A stretch of 64,000 bases of DNA from NCBI GenBank assembly GCA_001557505.1, contig LSAX01000004.1, forward strand, positions 3,100,001 through 3,164,000. Reading direction: 5' to 3'. Positions within the stretch are counted from its first letter, which is position 1, and each line of letters opens with the position of its first letter. The translations under genes were made by a program, and so were the position numbers. Below are positions 19,868 through 32,381 of this stretch, in pieces. Under the pieces are notes generated by a model, which was not told the origin of the DNA, ran no database searches, and saw only the letters and a list, made by a program, of their open reading frames with translations. This DNA comes from Reticulascus tulasneorum. Its lineage: Eukaryota; Ascomycota; Sordariomycetes; Glomerellales; Reticulascaceae.

Positions 19868-21895
19868 AGCCAAGGTAGGCGACAAGTATCGAGCGTAGTC
19901 GTCGTCGAAGATGCTAGGTGCTCGCGAAGCTCAGAGTGTCGGTGCAGCTGTTTATTTTGTTTTTGGCTCGTGCCTCTCTGCCTGCAAATGCGTCTGAGGT
20001 ATGGAGAATGAGGGCGGAGCTTGCGTTGTTTTGGCAGGACTCGAGACTCGATAAGAAGGCAGGTTTCCCTATCGAATAAGAAGCAGACGTCTGGCGCAGC
20101 CAATAGCTGGAAGGTTCTGATGAACGGCCCAGTGAGAGAGTTGCAAGTCGGGATGGCGATGGGGGTTGAACGGATTGTGGTGGTAGGTAGAGATGGAGAA
20201 GAAAGGGCTACTTGGAAGCCAAAGCAGGCACTCCCAACTGTGGAGCTGCCTTACCTTGGGTATTGCTGCTCGGGACTTTATTATTGGAGGTGACGAAGTG
20301 ACGAGGTCGTCAGAGGTACCTGCAGCCTCAACGCACAGCAGGGCCTTTGCTCACGTTTTACTGGGTGCCTATCTCCCTTGTGGATACATAACGTAGGTAC
20401 ATCTGTACCTTTAGCAGTACCAGTAGCCCAGTCAAGGTGGCCCGTGACAGTGGCATGCTCTCTATATTTGCAAGTGGGGGGTTGAGGCGCTTCAGTTGGC
20501 TGGGGGGCCAGAGGTGGGGTTACTGCCAGGAGGGCTAGGTGGTTAGGTTGGTACCTAGTTAATTAGTAGAGCTCCGGTCGTTGGAGGCTTGCTTGGAGCA
20601 GCTTTCTAAACATCAGTCATTCGGCTCTCAACAAAGTCAAAATAAAGATTCACTAATATTGTTCCTTAGATAGGTACTTTGTCTTGGACGGTCCTGAATT
20701 TCGAGTGCGTTCTCAACATAGTGATCACCAACTTTCACGGAATACTCGATATAAGTCACGGCCTCTCTGCTACAAAATACAGATGAATACATCCCTGGGG
20801 TCACAGCCCTTCCAACAGGATCAGATGGTCTCGCCACACCACACGATCTGGGGGCTGCTGCCTTCGCTTATATACTATAGTTGTTCGAGGTGAGTCAAGC
20901 TGCTCTTTCCAGACTGAGAGCCATCAGCAGCTGAGACACACCGTTTGTCATATGATATGTCTACCTCAACAGCAGTCCCATCGGCAAGGTCGGGACGACC
21001 CGGTAGTCATAGTGATGTTCGTGTCATGACATGCTAGTGATAATTACAATTACCGTCCAGTTGACATATGCTCCTTGCTGGTGTCGCTGAAGATTCAGGT
21101 GGAATATTGATGGAACTTTCGACTCTGGCTTCCACCCCTGGTTGAGACGGCTGGAGAAAGCCCATGGGAATATGATTCACCTGAAGCTCCGCGCGTTTGT
21201 GCCATGATGTCTGCGCCTGTAGGTAGCAACAAGGTTCATTTCTTAGGACCTGGACATCGGGTTTGCTTGAGCTTTGAGCTTCGAGCCTCGTTTGCTGTAA
21301 ACGACGGCTTAGCTTACACTGCTTCCACGAGCGTGAGCTGGTTCGCCAAACAAAACAATTCAAATATGGTATCCCGAGCCACGGAAGCGTAATATCAGCT
21401 GCTTTCTGTGAACCTAAAGACTGGGCCTGAGTATATCAAAACTTTAAGTGCTCCTGTATAGTTACGGTCCTATAACCTCCGGCACTGCAGTCTGGAGCCA
21501 ATAGGTTCGGTTTGGACATACATTAGTCATTGAAGCCATCACCATTGACGAAACAAACCTTGCCTCTGGTGCAGCAGCAAGCCCCAGCCGCTCATATTCA
21601 TCACAAAAGCCGTGTAGTACCCGTTGTTGTGCAGCGCCAAGGGCCAAGGGTCAGGTTGATCTCAAATCCCCCCCCTGCCGTCCTTATCAGCCAGGGCCGC
21701 CAGACCGACACGACGAGACGAGACAGAGCTAAAGCGTCTATCGGGTACCATCCGCAGTAGATAATGCAAGAAACCGACAATCCTGCTGGACAACGAAAAA
21801 AAAACACCACACTGCTTCCTCGAGAAACCTGCCTCCCACAACGGTTCAGACAAGAGAACGCAGGTAGCTTTCCGTCTCGGGGTTTGTGCGACAAA
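19868..21895. other. Divergent intergenic region, VAC8 / SNF4
   Basis: A 2 kb stretch between two gene starts, expected to hold both promoters. The TAGGTAC/GTACCTA words seen in other long spacers recur here near 20394 and 20550. No coding region supported. Confidence 0.6.
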
Positions 21896-23331
21896 ATGGA
21901 TGACCCCTCCTCAGCTCCAACGGCGCAAGATGCCCATAGCGGGACACAACCGCCTATTGCCGCTACGGCTGCGTCTATCGCAAGACCACACGGCAGTCAC
22001 GAGCTTCCCTTCGTACAGCCTTCGTCGTATCTTCGCCCCAAAGTGCCGCCGCCCTCTACCAGTCGCACAATGTCTGAGAAGCCGCCTAGTCCGCTCGACA
22101 AGGAGCAGATGCTTGGTTTGGTAAGACTGGCCTTTTCCTTTCAGTCGCCCATGTCTTCGGAACCCCTCCGATCTCGTTCCCGAGATCCCCTGTGCGGGGT
22201 TCTGCTTGACGTCGAAGACCAGCAATCACGGGCGCGAAAAGCAGAGAGCCATGAAAGACGGCTGACTTGAATACATTCACAGAGAGCAATCCGAGAATTC
22301 CTGAAAGTTCGAACGAGTTACGATGTTTTGCCGCTGTCATTCCGCCTCATCGTGCTCGACACCGACCTTTTGATCAAGAAGAGTCTGAACATACTCATCC
22401 AAAATGGTGCGGCGACACGATCCCATACAGCCTGCTCGATTGCCCTCTAACTACATTGATAGCGATTGTCTCCGCGCCCCTATGGGATTCACATAATTCC
22501 AAGTTCGCTGGATTGCTCACGAGCACAGATTACATCAACGTTATCCAATACTACTGGCAGTTTCCCGACGAGATTGGCCAGTTGGATCAATTTCGGCTGA
22601 GCAGCCTTCGAGGTACGTAAAGGGGTGTTTGATTCCGATTTGGAATGGTTACCGACGGAAATACAGATATCGAGAAAGCAATCGGAGTCCTCCCACTGGA
22701 AACAGTGTCCGTACACCCTATGAAGCCGCTCTACGAAGCCTGCCGTCAAATGCTGAAGACCCGGGCCCGCCGAATTCCGCTGGTGGACCTGGACGACGAG
22801 ACCGGGCGCGAGATGGTGGTCAGTGTCATCACACAGTATAGAATCCTGAAGTTCATTGCTGTCAACAACGAGCATAATACGGTTCTGCTGAAGAAGCCCG
22901 TGAGAGAGATTGGAGTTGGCACCTACACGAAACTCGCCACGTGTCTGATGGGAAACACCGTTCTGGACGTGGTCGCGCTGATGGTCAAGTACAATATCTC
23001 CTGCGTCCCGGTTGTCGATAAGCATAACAGAGTGCTCAACGTTTTCGAAGCCGTTGATATCATCCCCTGTATCAAGGGTGGTGCATACGAGGAGCTTTCT
23101 TCCAGCGTTGGAGAGGCTCTCTGCAAGAGACCAGACGACTCACCAGGCATTTACACCTGCAGCGAGGATGATAGGCTTGATTCGATCTTCGATACTGTTC
23201 GTAAGTCGAGAGTACATCGGTTAATAGTGGTGGACGATGATAATCGGCTGAAGGGCATCATCTCCCTGTCGGACATCCTCAGATATATCCTTCTTCACGG
23301 GGAAGAGGGTGACAAGAAACAAGAGATCTGA
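21896..23331 (+). CDS. SNF4: AMP-activated/Snf1 kinase gamma subunit (four CBS domains)
   Basis: Four exons (21896-22120, 22283-22406, 22463-22612, 22667-23331) give 387 residues, all in phase. A 75-residue Ser/Pro-rich N-terminal extension is followed by the gamma core: [43 protein letters not shown] across the second junction, [19 protein letters not shown], then CBS 2 to 4 ([51 protein letters not shown]). This subunit binds adenine nucleotides and regulates the Snf1/AMPK catalytic subunit, which controls use of poor carbon sources and energy stress responses. Length and order match filamentous fungal Snf4. A GH5 cellulase lies 37 kb away, but no direct genomic link is implied. Confidence 0.95.
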
Positions 23332-24020
23332 GGCAGAAGACTGGCATTGTATAGATCAAAGAACGATGATCCTCACTGGAACGATATGGGAACCCGATAG
23401 AAATGGTATCGAGCATCTGCAAGGCGTATAGGAGGCGTATGTTTGGAGGAGATAATACCAGATGGCTGCATGTTTTTCTGCGCTTCGTTCATCATTGAGT
23501 ATAGACAATCGCCTGGAACGGTTGAAAGAATGTGGCTGTCTGTTTTATGTTATATAACTTAGCCGCGCAGGTTTGCAATCGGCACTTTTTATGTCTTCCA
23601 ACGATGCTGCCCTTACCTTGCTCTATTATGTCGTGGCTGGATTTGAAGATCTGCCTTTTTGGAGATGGTTCGTTTTAATACTTTGAGTCTTTATACAAAG
23701 GCGGCAAGCATTAACCTGAGCCACACCAGGAGGAGACAGGGGCTCTCAGTCCTTTGGTTCGAACGCTCTTGAAGTCAAGCACGACCTTCAATGTCCCTTA
23801 TTAGAAAGGCAGTGTCTCTTTACAGAGTACCTAAGCAAGCGCAATTCTTCCTTTGGTAACCCTTCTTCTTTCACGTGGGTGCATTCTTGGTCACGAATCC
23901 CAACGACGATCCGCCAACTCTCATCAGACTACGTGACAAGCCTGGGCTTGGTCACTATACCCTCTTTGCTTCTCCACGCCCATCTCGGCAGCGTTTGCTT
24001 GAGTGCCTCCAACGGAAAAA
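23332..24020. other. Intergenic, tandem (SNF4 / RhoGAP)
   Basis: A 689 bp stretch holding the SNF4 3' UTR and the RhoGAP gene promoter. Nothing else recognised. Confidence 0.6.
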
Positions 24021-27000
24021 ATGCAGCCTTACAGTCATCATACCTCAGCATCCTCAGCCCCATCGGGGGATCCAGAAACGCTCCCGAGTGGCAATCGAAG
24101 CTCTGCGCCAACCAGTTTCTTCAACCAGCCTCTAAAAATGCCATCCAAGCCATCTTCCACGGCTAGTCGGCCATTTCTGCCGACTTCAAATACACTTCCC
24201 GCCCTTCACAACCCAGGCGGACAAATCAGGAGAGCGTTTCCGAGCAGTGCCACTTGGGCGACGAGTAGTGGGGACTTGGCTATGTTCTCGGATACCGATG
24301 AGCTTGAGGATCGAGCAAAGTTTGTCCAGGAGTATAATCGTCTTGCCAAGAAGGTTCGTTACTGTGCCTTGAATTCCACTTCCCTTCATGCTCACAAGAG
24401 ATCTCTACGGCCACCTTTTCCTCGGTGGATTGTTACTTCCCCTAATTTGGTCAACGTATGCGCTCTAACTAACTCCTGGCTAGCATGGAGTGCGCATATT
24501 AGTTGTTGAGGACTTCGAAACCAAGGTAAAATCTCCAGGATTACTGAAAATACGATTCTAACGCGGTCTAGCGACCGGCCACAGCGGAAACAATATCAGA
24601 GAGGAGAGGATGGTGGTCAAGAATGCTTCGGGCTTCATCATCAGGCCAATCCGCACCGGTCCAACCCAGAACTATGCGACACAAACGAAGCGTTAGCGAT
24701 CTAGCACTGCATTTGATTCAGCCTCGAAGAGATGCTCCCCGATACATCGATCTTCAGACGATGGTCCGACTCAGCGGCAAAAGCCTCTTATACCTGCCTC
24801 CCGAGTATGCTCCCAGCTCGTTAGTCCTCCCGACTTGTTTTCGGGCTATTGCTCAACATCTGATCCAGAACGGTGAGCCTATGACCATGCAATCTGGTTT
24901 CTGAATGACACTAACAACTCCTCTGTGCAGCTGCTGTGACTCGGGGCATTTTCCGGATCCCGGGGTCAATTCGCGTGGTGAACGCACTCTACGACTATTA
25001 TTGTTACGAAAAAGACGGCGAGGAAGTCTCCGGAACAGTTCACTGTGCTAACCTCCCGATGCATATCAAAGCTGGGCCGCATGATGTCGCGTCTACATTC
25101 AAGAGGCTACTCTCAGTCCTTCCAGGGGGAATCTTGGGCTCCCTGTCGCTCTTCGATGCCTTGGTCGCCATTCACAGCCAGCTTCGCTCAGAACCAGAAT
25201 TCAATAGGACTAAACAGACCAAGCTTCGAGCGCGACTAATAGCCCTTGCCATTGGGACACAGAAATCACAGTTCCGTCGCGAGCTCATTTGTGCAGTATT
25301 TGGATTACTGTCACTTATTGGACGCGCTTCCGAGACCACTCCGCGAGAGGATGAACACGGTCGACCGCTGCCAACCTCAGATCTGATGGGATACAGTGCA
25401 CTGGGCATTGTGTTTGGTCCTTTACTAATAGGGGACCTCCTCGATACCTACACAATGAAGCTAGCCACCCCAACTTCCGGCCTGCTTCTGTTCCCTCGTA
25501 CGCCGCCAAGAGGGAAAAGAGAACGGCAGCGAAAGAGCAAGTTGCCAGATGAAGGTACAGGCCCTTTGACAGTTGACAAAATTCATGTTGCCAATAGTAT
25601 CACCGAGATGCTCGTTATCAATTGGCGAGAAGTCGTGCGGCACATGAAGAGCCTCTCCATTCTCTCCAGGCCTGCTGGAGGAAGTGATGCCATCGAAGAT
25701 TCGAGCAAAAGAAGCTTCTTGCGTTCGTCAGCATCTGAGTCTTTTGCCATTAGAAAGCCCAAGGACTGGGGAGGTCAGCGACCTCCAATTCGCGCCATGG
25801 ATAGGGATGTGTCGCCAATACCAGATACTCCGACGCCGGCATCGCGTGAGTTTTAAGCAGATCTTGGTTCAAGTCACTATAGAAATTCTGACAATATTAT
25901 GTAGGAACCGGACTATTAAAGGGGTCTAACACGTCTGGGTCTGTCGGTGATGCTCTTACCGTCAAAAAAGTCCGACCGATATCCTCTCGGTCAGTGTCAT
26001 CAAACAGGCTATCCGCGCGTCACTCTCTCAATCCACTCTCGCCGACAGCCGAGGAGACCGTAGGGGATGATCCATGTCTCAATAGACAAGCACCGGAAAC
26101 ACACCCCGTGTCATTATCCTTTGGCCTTGTCTCTTACGCCCCTCCTAATGAGGCCGCCACCGGAAGCTTTCAGCCAGCATCTCAGACTATTTCTCCGATG
26201 GAGACAGAGGCTATCGCTTCTACGAGGAACTCGGAAGAATTTCAGCACACGCCTAGTACTAATATAGCTCGCTGCTCCATTGCCTTTGAGTCATTAAGTC
26301 AGTCTGGGGACGAGCCTCGTGCAGTCGCCACCGCGAACCAACGAGAGTGGCAGTCTCGAGAGAGTCCACGGGTTTCCCTGGAGATCGTTCCAGAGAGGAT
26401 ATCTTCGAAGAAAAAGCCACGGAAAGGACCACTTCCCTCGAAAGGCACCCACCAGTCTACTGTGAGTAAATCAGATGACGAACTAGACTCTGACCAAAGA
26501 GAAAGATCCAGAGCCAAGTCAATGTCTGGTGGGAAGAAGGAGAAGGACAATGATGGCCTGCCACCTATCTTTGCATCAATGCTGGGCCATAATCGACAGC
26601 CGCTGAAGAATGAGTTCCACCAAAAGTCAACAACTCCAAGCTCAAGATCCGGTATAGCCAGCCATCACGATATTTCACCAAAGGCTGATGTTCTGAACTT
26701 CAGTAACACAGCGAAGGCATCGAGTATAGTCGATATTGCCCATGCTTCTCTGAAACAAAAGAATGGCGTGACATATCGATACGACGCTCAAAGATGGAGT
26801 CCACGCAAAGCGGCGGAAGTGGGACCATTGGAAGAGAACCAGGGACGTAGTAAGAGCCCTCACAGCTCTGCGAGTCCACAGCACCAGAGCCTACGCCTTT
26901 ACAAAGAAGGCTTGATATTCGAAAAGATGATCAAGATCGAGCCACAGCGAACACCGAGCAAAAGTTCTAGTGGAGAGAGCAAAGCCTCGCAAAATAATAG

Positions 27001-28621
27001 CCCCGGTCAGGTTACTCCAAAGGAATTCTTCGTCGCGATGAAAGAACCCAAGCAGTCTGAGTATAGCAGTACGATCTCAACGGAAGCAACATAGGAGAAG
27101 CTTCCGGTAACAAGTGCTACCAACCGATTTGGTCTTGCACGCCGAGAATCCCCAAAAGAGATGAGCAAGAGCAGAGCCCAGGAGTTGGATGACAGGGTAG
27201 GCATTTGGCAAACTGGTGAACTATCGAGGACCACGCCAGTGAAGAGGTCGCCTCTAGTAACAACAGGAAGCTTGGCGGAGAAGGTGGCAGCGGTTGCTCA
27301 GCGATCCAGAGCGTCCACGCTCCGAAGCATCGGAACCCCAGCACGGCCTTCAATGGACACCACCAGCAAACCTGTTATTCCTAAGTCTCTCTCAAGCGCT
27401 GGTGGAGTCAAGGCTATGGCTGCAATGTTCGAGGACGCCGGGAAGGATTCGCAACATATGCCGTCGCCAATGTCCGCTCTTGGAACCCGAAAACCGCCTA
27501 GAGCCGGCAGTTTAGAATCACAGTATAGTTCTACGAGCTCGCCGCGCAAGTCTGTTCGAACCATGAAGTCGGGTCCTATGCGGCCGACTCAGACTCCCCC
27601 CAGGGGAACATCTGGCGCCGCGGAGGAGGGTCCACTTCGGCGGGAAGATACAACAACCAGGAGACCATTGAGGACATCGGTCAGTGACAGTGCCACGCTT
27701 CGGGGTCCTTCACGAGTCGCAGATCTTGATTGGAATTCGGGACGCACCGAGGAATTTCAAGGAATTCGACTCCGGCCGACTCTTGAAAATTCCAAGCCCG
27801 ACAAATATCTTGAGAACAGATTGCCACTGCAGGAAGACAAAAGCGTTACTCGACCGCCAAGTCTTGGAACGATAGTCCCGCATCAAGACCAGCCCCCAGT
27901 GGCTCAGTATACCAACTTCCCACGGCCCCTTACCAACTCGCCAGCGACAGCTGAGCAAGGGTCATCAGAGCTTGGCCCAACGGACGGTGTACCACCGCCG
28001 ATTTCTACCGGGAATTCGATGCTGCATGCCCAGATTCGTACGCTACAGAAACAGCTCGAGTTGAAGACAGAAGAGGCTGCTCAACTACGGCGACAGGTGG
28101 ACACACGAGAGAACATGGACATCGGGACACTGAGCGAGCAGCTCCGACAAGCGCACCGGGAATGTTTGACGTGGAAAGGGCGTGCCGAGGCAGCGGAGAA
28201 GCGGGTAGCTATGTTCGAACGTTTCACCGCACGTTTGCGAGGCTCTCAAAAGATTGAGAATGTGGCAGGCGAAGAGAAACCTCCCGGGAATTCGGACATA
28301 ACAGGTCGGGACAGGGCGGCTCTACAACCTCGGCAGGTCGACGGGAGCTCGTCAACGATGCATACTGAGGAGGCGGATGCGGTGGCAGCTCGAATTCGCA
28401 AATCTTTGAGAGGTTTGGACGGCGCAAGGAGTAGCGATGGTGGCGTGTGGTGGAACGACGACAAACGTGATCAGAGCGCGTCGAGGGAAGTTTCGGAGAG
28501 AGCGGTGGAGATATGGATGGCGGCACAGGAGTTGCTGGCTTACGAGGACTTGGTTCAGGATGTGGGAGGCTTTCAGGCCGCTCTGCAGGATAATGAGGAG
28601 TACGTAGGACAGCGGAATTAG
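24021..28621 (+). CDS. Large RhoGAP-domain protein with C-terminal coiled coil; frame interrupted by one TAG
   Basis: Exons 24021-24353, 24484-24525, 24572-24872, 24931-25845 and 25905 onward join in phase; the total is ~1,435 codons. A RhoGAP domain spans roughly residues 170-420, with DLQTMVRLSGKSLLYLPPEY, the arginine finger in TRGIFRIPG (Arg234), and the LMGYSALGIVFGPLLIGDLL segment. Such proteins speed GTP hydrolysis by Rho/Rac/Cdc42 and shape polarity. A long Ser/Pro-rich disordered middle follows, then a coiled coil near the C-terminus (from MLHAQIRTLQKQLELKTEEA to KRVAMFERFTARLRG). Codon 927 is TAG (27092-27094), yet 508 clearly coding codons continue in the same frame. Explanations: a real truncation at 926 residues, a base error, or an unrecognised 54-nt intron at 27061-27114 (GTATAG donor, CAAG acceptor) that would remove the TAG and keep frame. 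The RhoGAP call is firm; the full length is not. Confidence 0.78.
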
Positions 28622-31600
28622 AAAGGATGGAGAGTTAGTCTTTTAGAATATCTGGTGAGTCACTCCTGTTTTAGCTAGTGGTGTTTGACGCGGGCATTGA
28701 GAGAAATGGAATAACACTACTGACAGAGTGTGATCCATGCCCCCCATAAGTGAATTGAGGCCAACCAGAGCTGCCTTGAGAAGGGGACTCGCCACCACCC
28801 GAAGCCAGAGCTAGTTGTGAAAGGTAACTCATTCAGAGAGAGAGAGTGTGTGAGTGTGTGTGAGTGTGTGTATATGAAATTGGGTAATTCTTATTCACGA
28901 GGGTCAACCCTTATGTGGCTCGCCGGCCAATGATGGATTCAAGTAAACGACAAGATTGCGAGTTTATGATGTAAGTGGGAGAGAAGAGCTCCGATCTCGA
29001 TTCGCGTATTCGGAAAGGGACTTTTGGTTGATCTTCAGGGTCCATGGCCAGGGTTTGCCCGGTCCGCGGGGGTCCAGGATCAGCCGCAGCGGAGCCTCGT
29101 TGAGAACCCCCCAGGCGGTGGGAGCAGCGGGCGGGCTGCCATGTGCTACGTTATTCGACCAGCCCGGAAAGTTTAAATGCAAGCTAGCCTGCACCTCCCC
29201 TGGCGCCGCATTCCGAGCCGGGGGCGATTTGCTGTGCTGATCTCGAAGTGGATCTGGCGACAGTGGGAAGAGTGTGTTCGCTCGGTCCGGGCAGGAGTTC
29301 TGTTTTCCATCTCCTCCCATGGCACGCTGGGGAGGCCAAGGAGACCCCTCCCCCGGGGGGCTGCCCTGTGTTACGGTGCTTGATCGAGGGGCACGTTCGC
29401 CCCGGATACGTCTACCAAGGGGACATCCCATCCGAGCTGCACTCAGTAACTGAAGTAGTTAGGAGCCATACCCAAGGGTTTTAAACAAAGGGCTTAAAGT
29501 ACCAGGATCCGACCGATATGAAATGTTATCTTCTATCACCCTCAAGAGAGTCTTCTGCTAATGCTATGGGAACTTCGGTTGCAATCCTCCCTCCCTTCGG
29601 TTATTCGCTTTCGCAAAACCGGCCGGCCCCGGGAAGGGGGGGGGCTGTTTTGCTCCCCCCGCCTTCCGAAACTCCCAGCAGCTGAAGAGCTGGCTGCACG
29701 ACCAGGACAAACCAAACAAGCTCCGCCGCAGCTTCATCGAAAACGGGGTGGCGAGTATCCCAAGAGAAACGAAGTTGTTTTTCGTCCTGCAACTCTCGCT
29801 CGTGGAAGATCGCCCAAATCATCCGCAAATGCAATGCCCCCTCTTCCACGGCAGGGAAACCAATCGTCTTCCACCACTTCCACCGATTTCATTCCCTTTT
29901 TACTTCTCCTTTCTTTTTTTTCTCTCTATTCCATCTGTCTCTTCTGTCTGTTTTCGGGATCAGGGTTTCCGGGGAGAAGAGGGCAAAAAAAAAAAGCCAC
30001 CTTCGGTCTGGACCACGCACCCCAATCGTTTCGTGTCACCCGTACCAGCGGCGGCCGTCTCCCCGGGGTTTGCGTTGTCCCTGCTTGGGCGGGGAGGGCC
30101 TAGGCCTGGGCTCTCGTCGAAAAGCTATGCTCGCTCACTACCTTGCTCTTACACGCAAAAGACGGTTTTACGGGTTTCCCAATCTTGCTCTGCCCCTCGT
30201 TCCCAGCTCCCCAACCCGCACGAGCTGGATAAAACCACCCCGCCAACTTCCTTGTTCTGGCTCCTTTACAGCTGCTGCGGAGAAAAGTCGCCGAGTATCG
30301 TGTACCGGCTGCCGCTAGCGAATCTCGGACAGGTAGAGAGGTATCGGGTACGGTTGTATTCTAGTGTGTATACCACGTAGTCACGTAGTAAAACTCCCCT
30401 TTTCGGTGGTTTCCCGGTCCTGCTTTTGATAATTGACGTCCCAAGGCCCACCGGGATGCGGGTATGCGACACGGCCCCCAAGTTTGCGAGCCTCCCACTG
30501 GTGGCGAACACTGGATTTCCGCGATGGGAGGAGAGGGGTGCCTTGAATTCTGCGGTTCCGGGGGGTTGTTGATAAACAAGTTATCCCAGGAAACTGTCGA
30601 AAGATGGCGAACCCAACCTCGATTATCTCTTGCAGACTGGTTTGCTGCCTTTCGGTTATGAGTACTGCTGAACGTTGATCGTTGGCCAACGATTTTGTTC
30701 ACGGATCGCTGGTTTTTTACCTATTACCACCGGCAACCGTCAACCGTACATCACATATCCCGTCCATATTATGTCATTGCTGATGGGGCCTCCCCCCCAC
30801 CAACACTGGGTATGGCTAGCTTTCTCCTAATTACCCCTGTGCAAATACCTACGACAAAGAGTATACTGTCTCAGAAGGATTTGACTCAAAGTAGCTCTTG
30901 AAAACTAATACTATACTTGTGTTATCTTAAGCTGCAAGTCATGTATAGGCTGCGAAACCTACTTCCCAGTGGAAAAAGACTAGAGGATCTGATTCTCGTT
31001 TTCGCAGCTCAGATGATCTCCAATCTCAATCGCCAACTTGAGAAGGGATCGGACTCCCAGGCTCCATTTGTGGCAACCACTTCAAGGTTATTCGACCAGT
31101 TTTGCAATCCTAGAGCACATCATGGCCACGCCTGGGTCTCGGCCTGGCAAAACGGATACGAATGCCCGTTCTTGTGACTACCCGGCTTGCTATGGCTCGG
31201 GTGCCCAACGCCACCAGGCCTCGCGGTCAGTCACATATCTAAGAGATATTTAGGGCCATCATTTCGTCCATGGACTTGGTTGCGAAATCAACAATGCGAG
31301 CCGCTAATGCCAGGCATGTCACCCCCATATTAACTCTCTCAATGCCCGTTCAAATGCGGATAAAAAAATTACAAGGTTTAGTTGCAATCGGACTGTTTGT
31401 TCCATGCAGGCTTGGGGGCCTTTCGATGGTCCAGGCCTTCAAAGCTTTCTCATCCCACATACCGGGCTGAAAGTCGACAGATTCTAGAGTGGTCTTGTTT
31501 CAAATCAGTGGGTTGATTTTCTGTTTTGCGAACTGCAACCTAAGAAACTCCTTCATATTCTTCCTCTCTAAGCGCGCTTGTTCCCCTTTTCACCTGAGGG

Positions 31601-32381
31601 TTGTCTCTTCTCTTGGCCTCTTTTCGTCGTGCTGCTGATGGCTTGCAACACGAGATTTCCAGGCGCATTGTGCGACGCGGCGTTTGTTTTTGCCGCGCCA
31701 AGCGAGAGTGGTTACTCAAGGTGGTTGTGTTCGTTGACCTCTAGATGAAAACCTCCGACCCATCCATTCCCATTTGGCAGCTCAGCTGCGCACATCCTCT
31801 CTCAAAAGACGAACAACGTCGGTCCCGCACCCGCACCCGCATCAAGTAAGCGTCGCGCTGCCGAATCTGCTGTATCATTTTGCTCTTGACATTTACGGCC
31901 CCTGGCTCTCCTCGACCGCGATCGCCTGGTGGCCCCTGTATGGTTGGTACTCAGACGCAGTTACTGACCGCCGAGGTTTGGTGGGCTTGGTTCGATCGCC
32001 TGTGTTTCATTATCATGTCATAAGTCGTTTCATTATCCCCCCTTCTCCATCACTGAAGAGATGCTGCATCTGCATCACAAAGCTGAAATCCACCAAAGAG
32101 AGCAAGTGCTTGAACCGATCGAAACCCCCGTGTCAGAGAGACAACATCTTTCCGCCGCAGTTGCTTGGTTGGAGATGTCAACCAATCCGCATCTGATGTG
32201 AGCCCAGATCAAACATGTCGTTGGGCATGTGGTCGTGGTTGTGGTCGACGTCTGCACCGCTTCCCGAACATGGGGAATTCGTTTGTGCAAAGAGCCCGTC
32301 TGCAGGAGTGGGTATCAACTCAGAAGTCTGTCCCCCTATTCAAGCGGTCAGTTACGATGTCTCATCGTCCCAACTTATAGC
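28622..32381. other. Long convergent intergenic region, gene-poor
   Basis: A 3.8 kb stretch between the tails of the RhoGAP and bZIP genes, unusually long for a convergent spacer in this window. It has a microsatellite near its left end, G/C homopolymer patches (G9 at 29636-29644 facing C6 at 29655-29660), and pyrimidine-rich stretches around 29.88-29.95 kb and 31.54-31.62 kb that look like leader or transcription-start sequence. Open frames of up to ~210 codons occur but resemble no family I know and lack coding character. An unrecognised gene or non-coding RNA is possible. Confidence 0.5.
28835..28876. repeat. AG/TG microsatellite
   Basis: An (AG)6 run passes into TG-rich repeats of the form TGTGTGAG, then TATATG. 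Simple-sequence repeat about 210 bp past the RhoGAP stop. Confidence 0.9.

Noticed and set aside
29636..29660. G9...C6 run pair resembling a hairpin terminator
   Set aside because: Homopolymer runs in a fungal spacer; a bacterial-type terminator has no meaning here and no gene end lies nearby.
29748..30380. Open frame of 210 codons in the convergent spacer
   Set aside because: Phe/Ser-rich because of pyrimidine tracts; no recognisable domain and it looks like untranslated leader.
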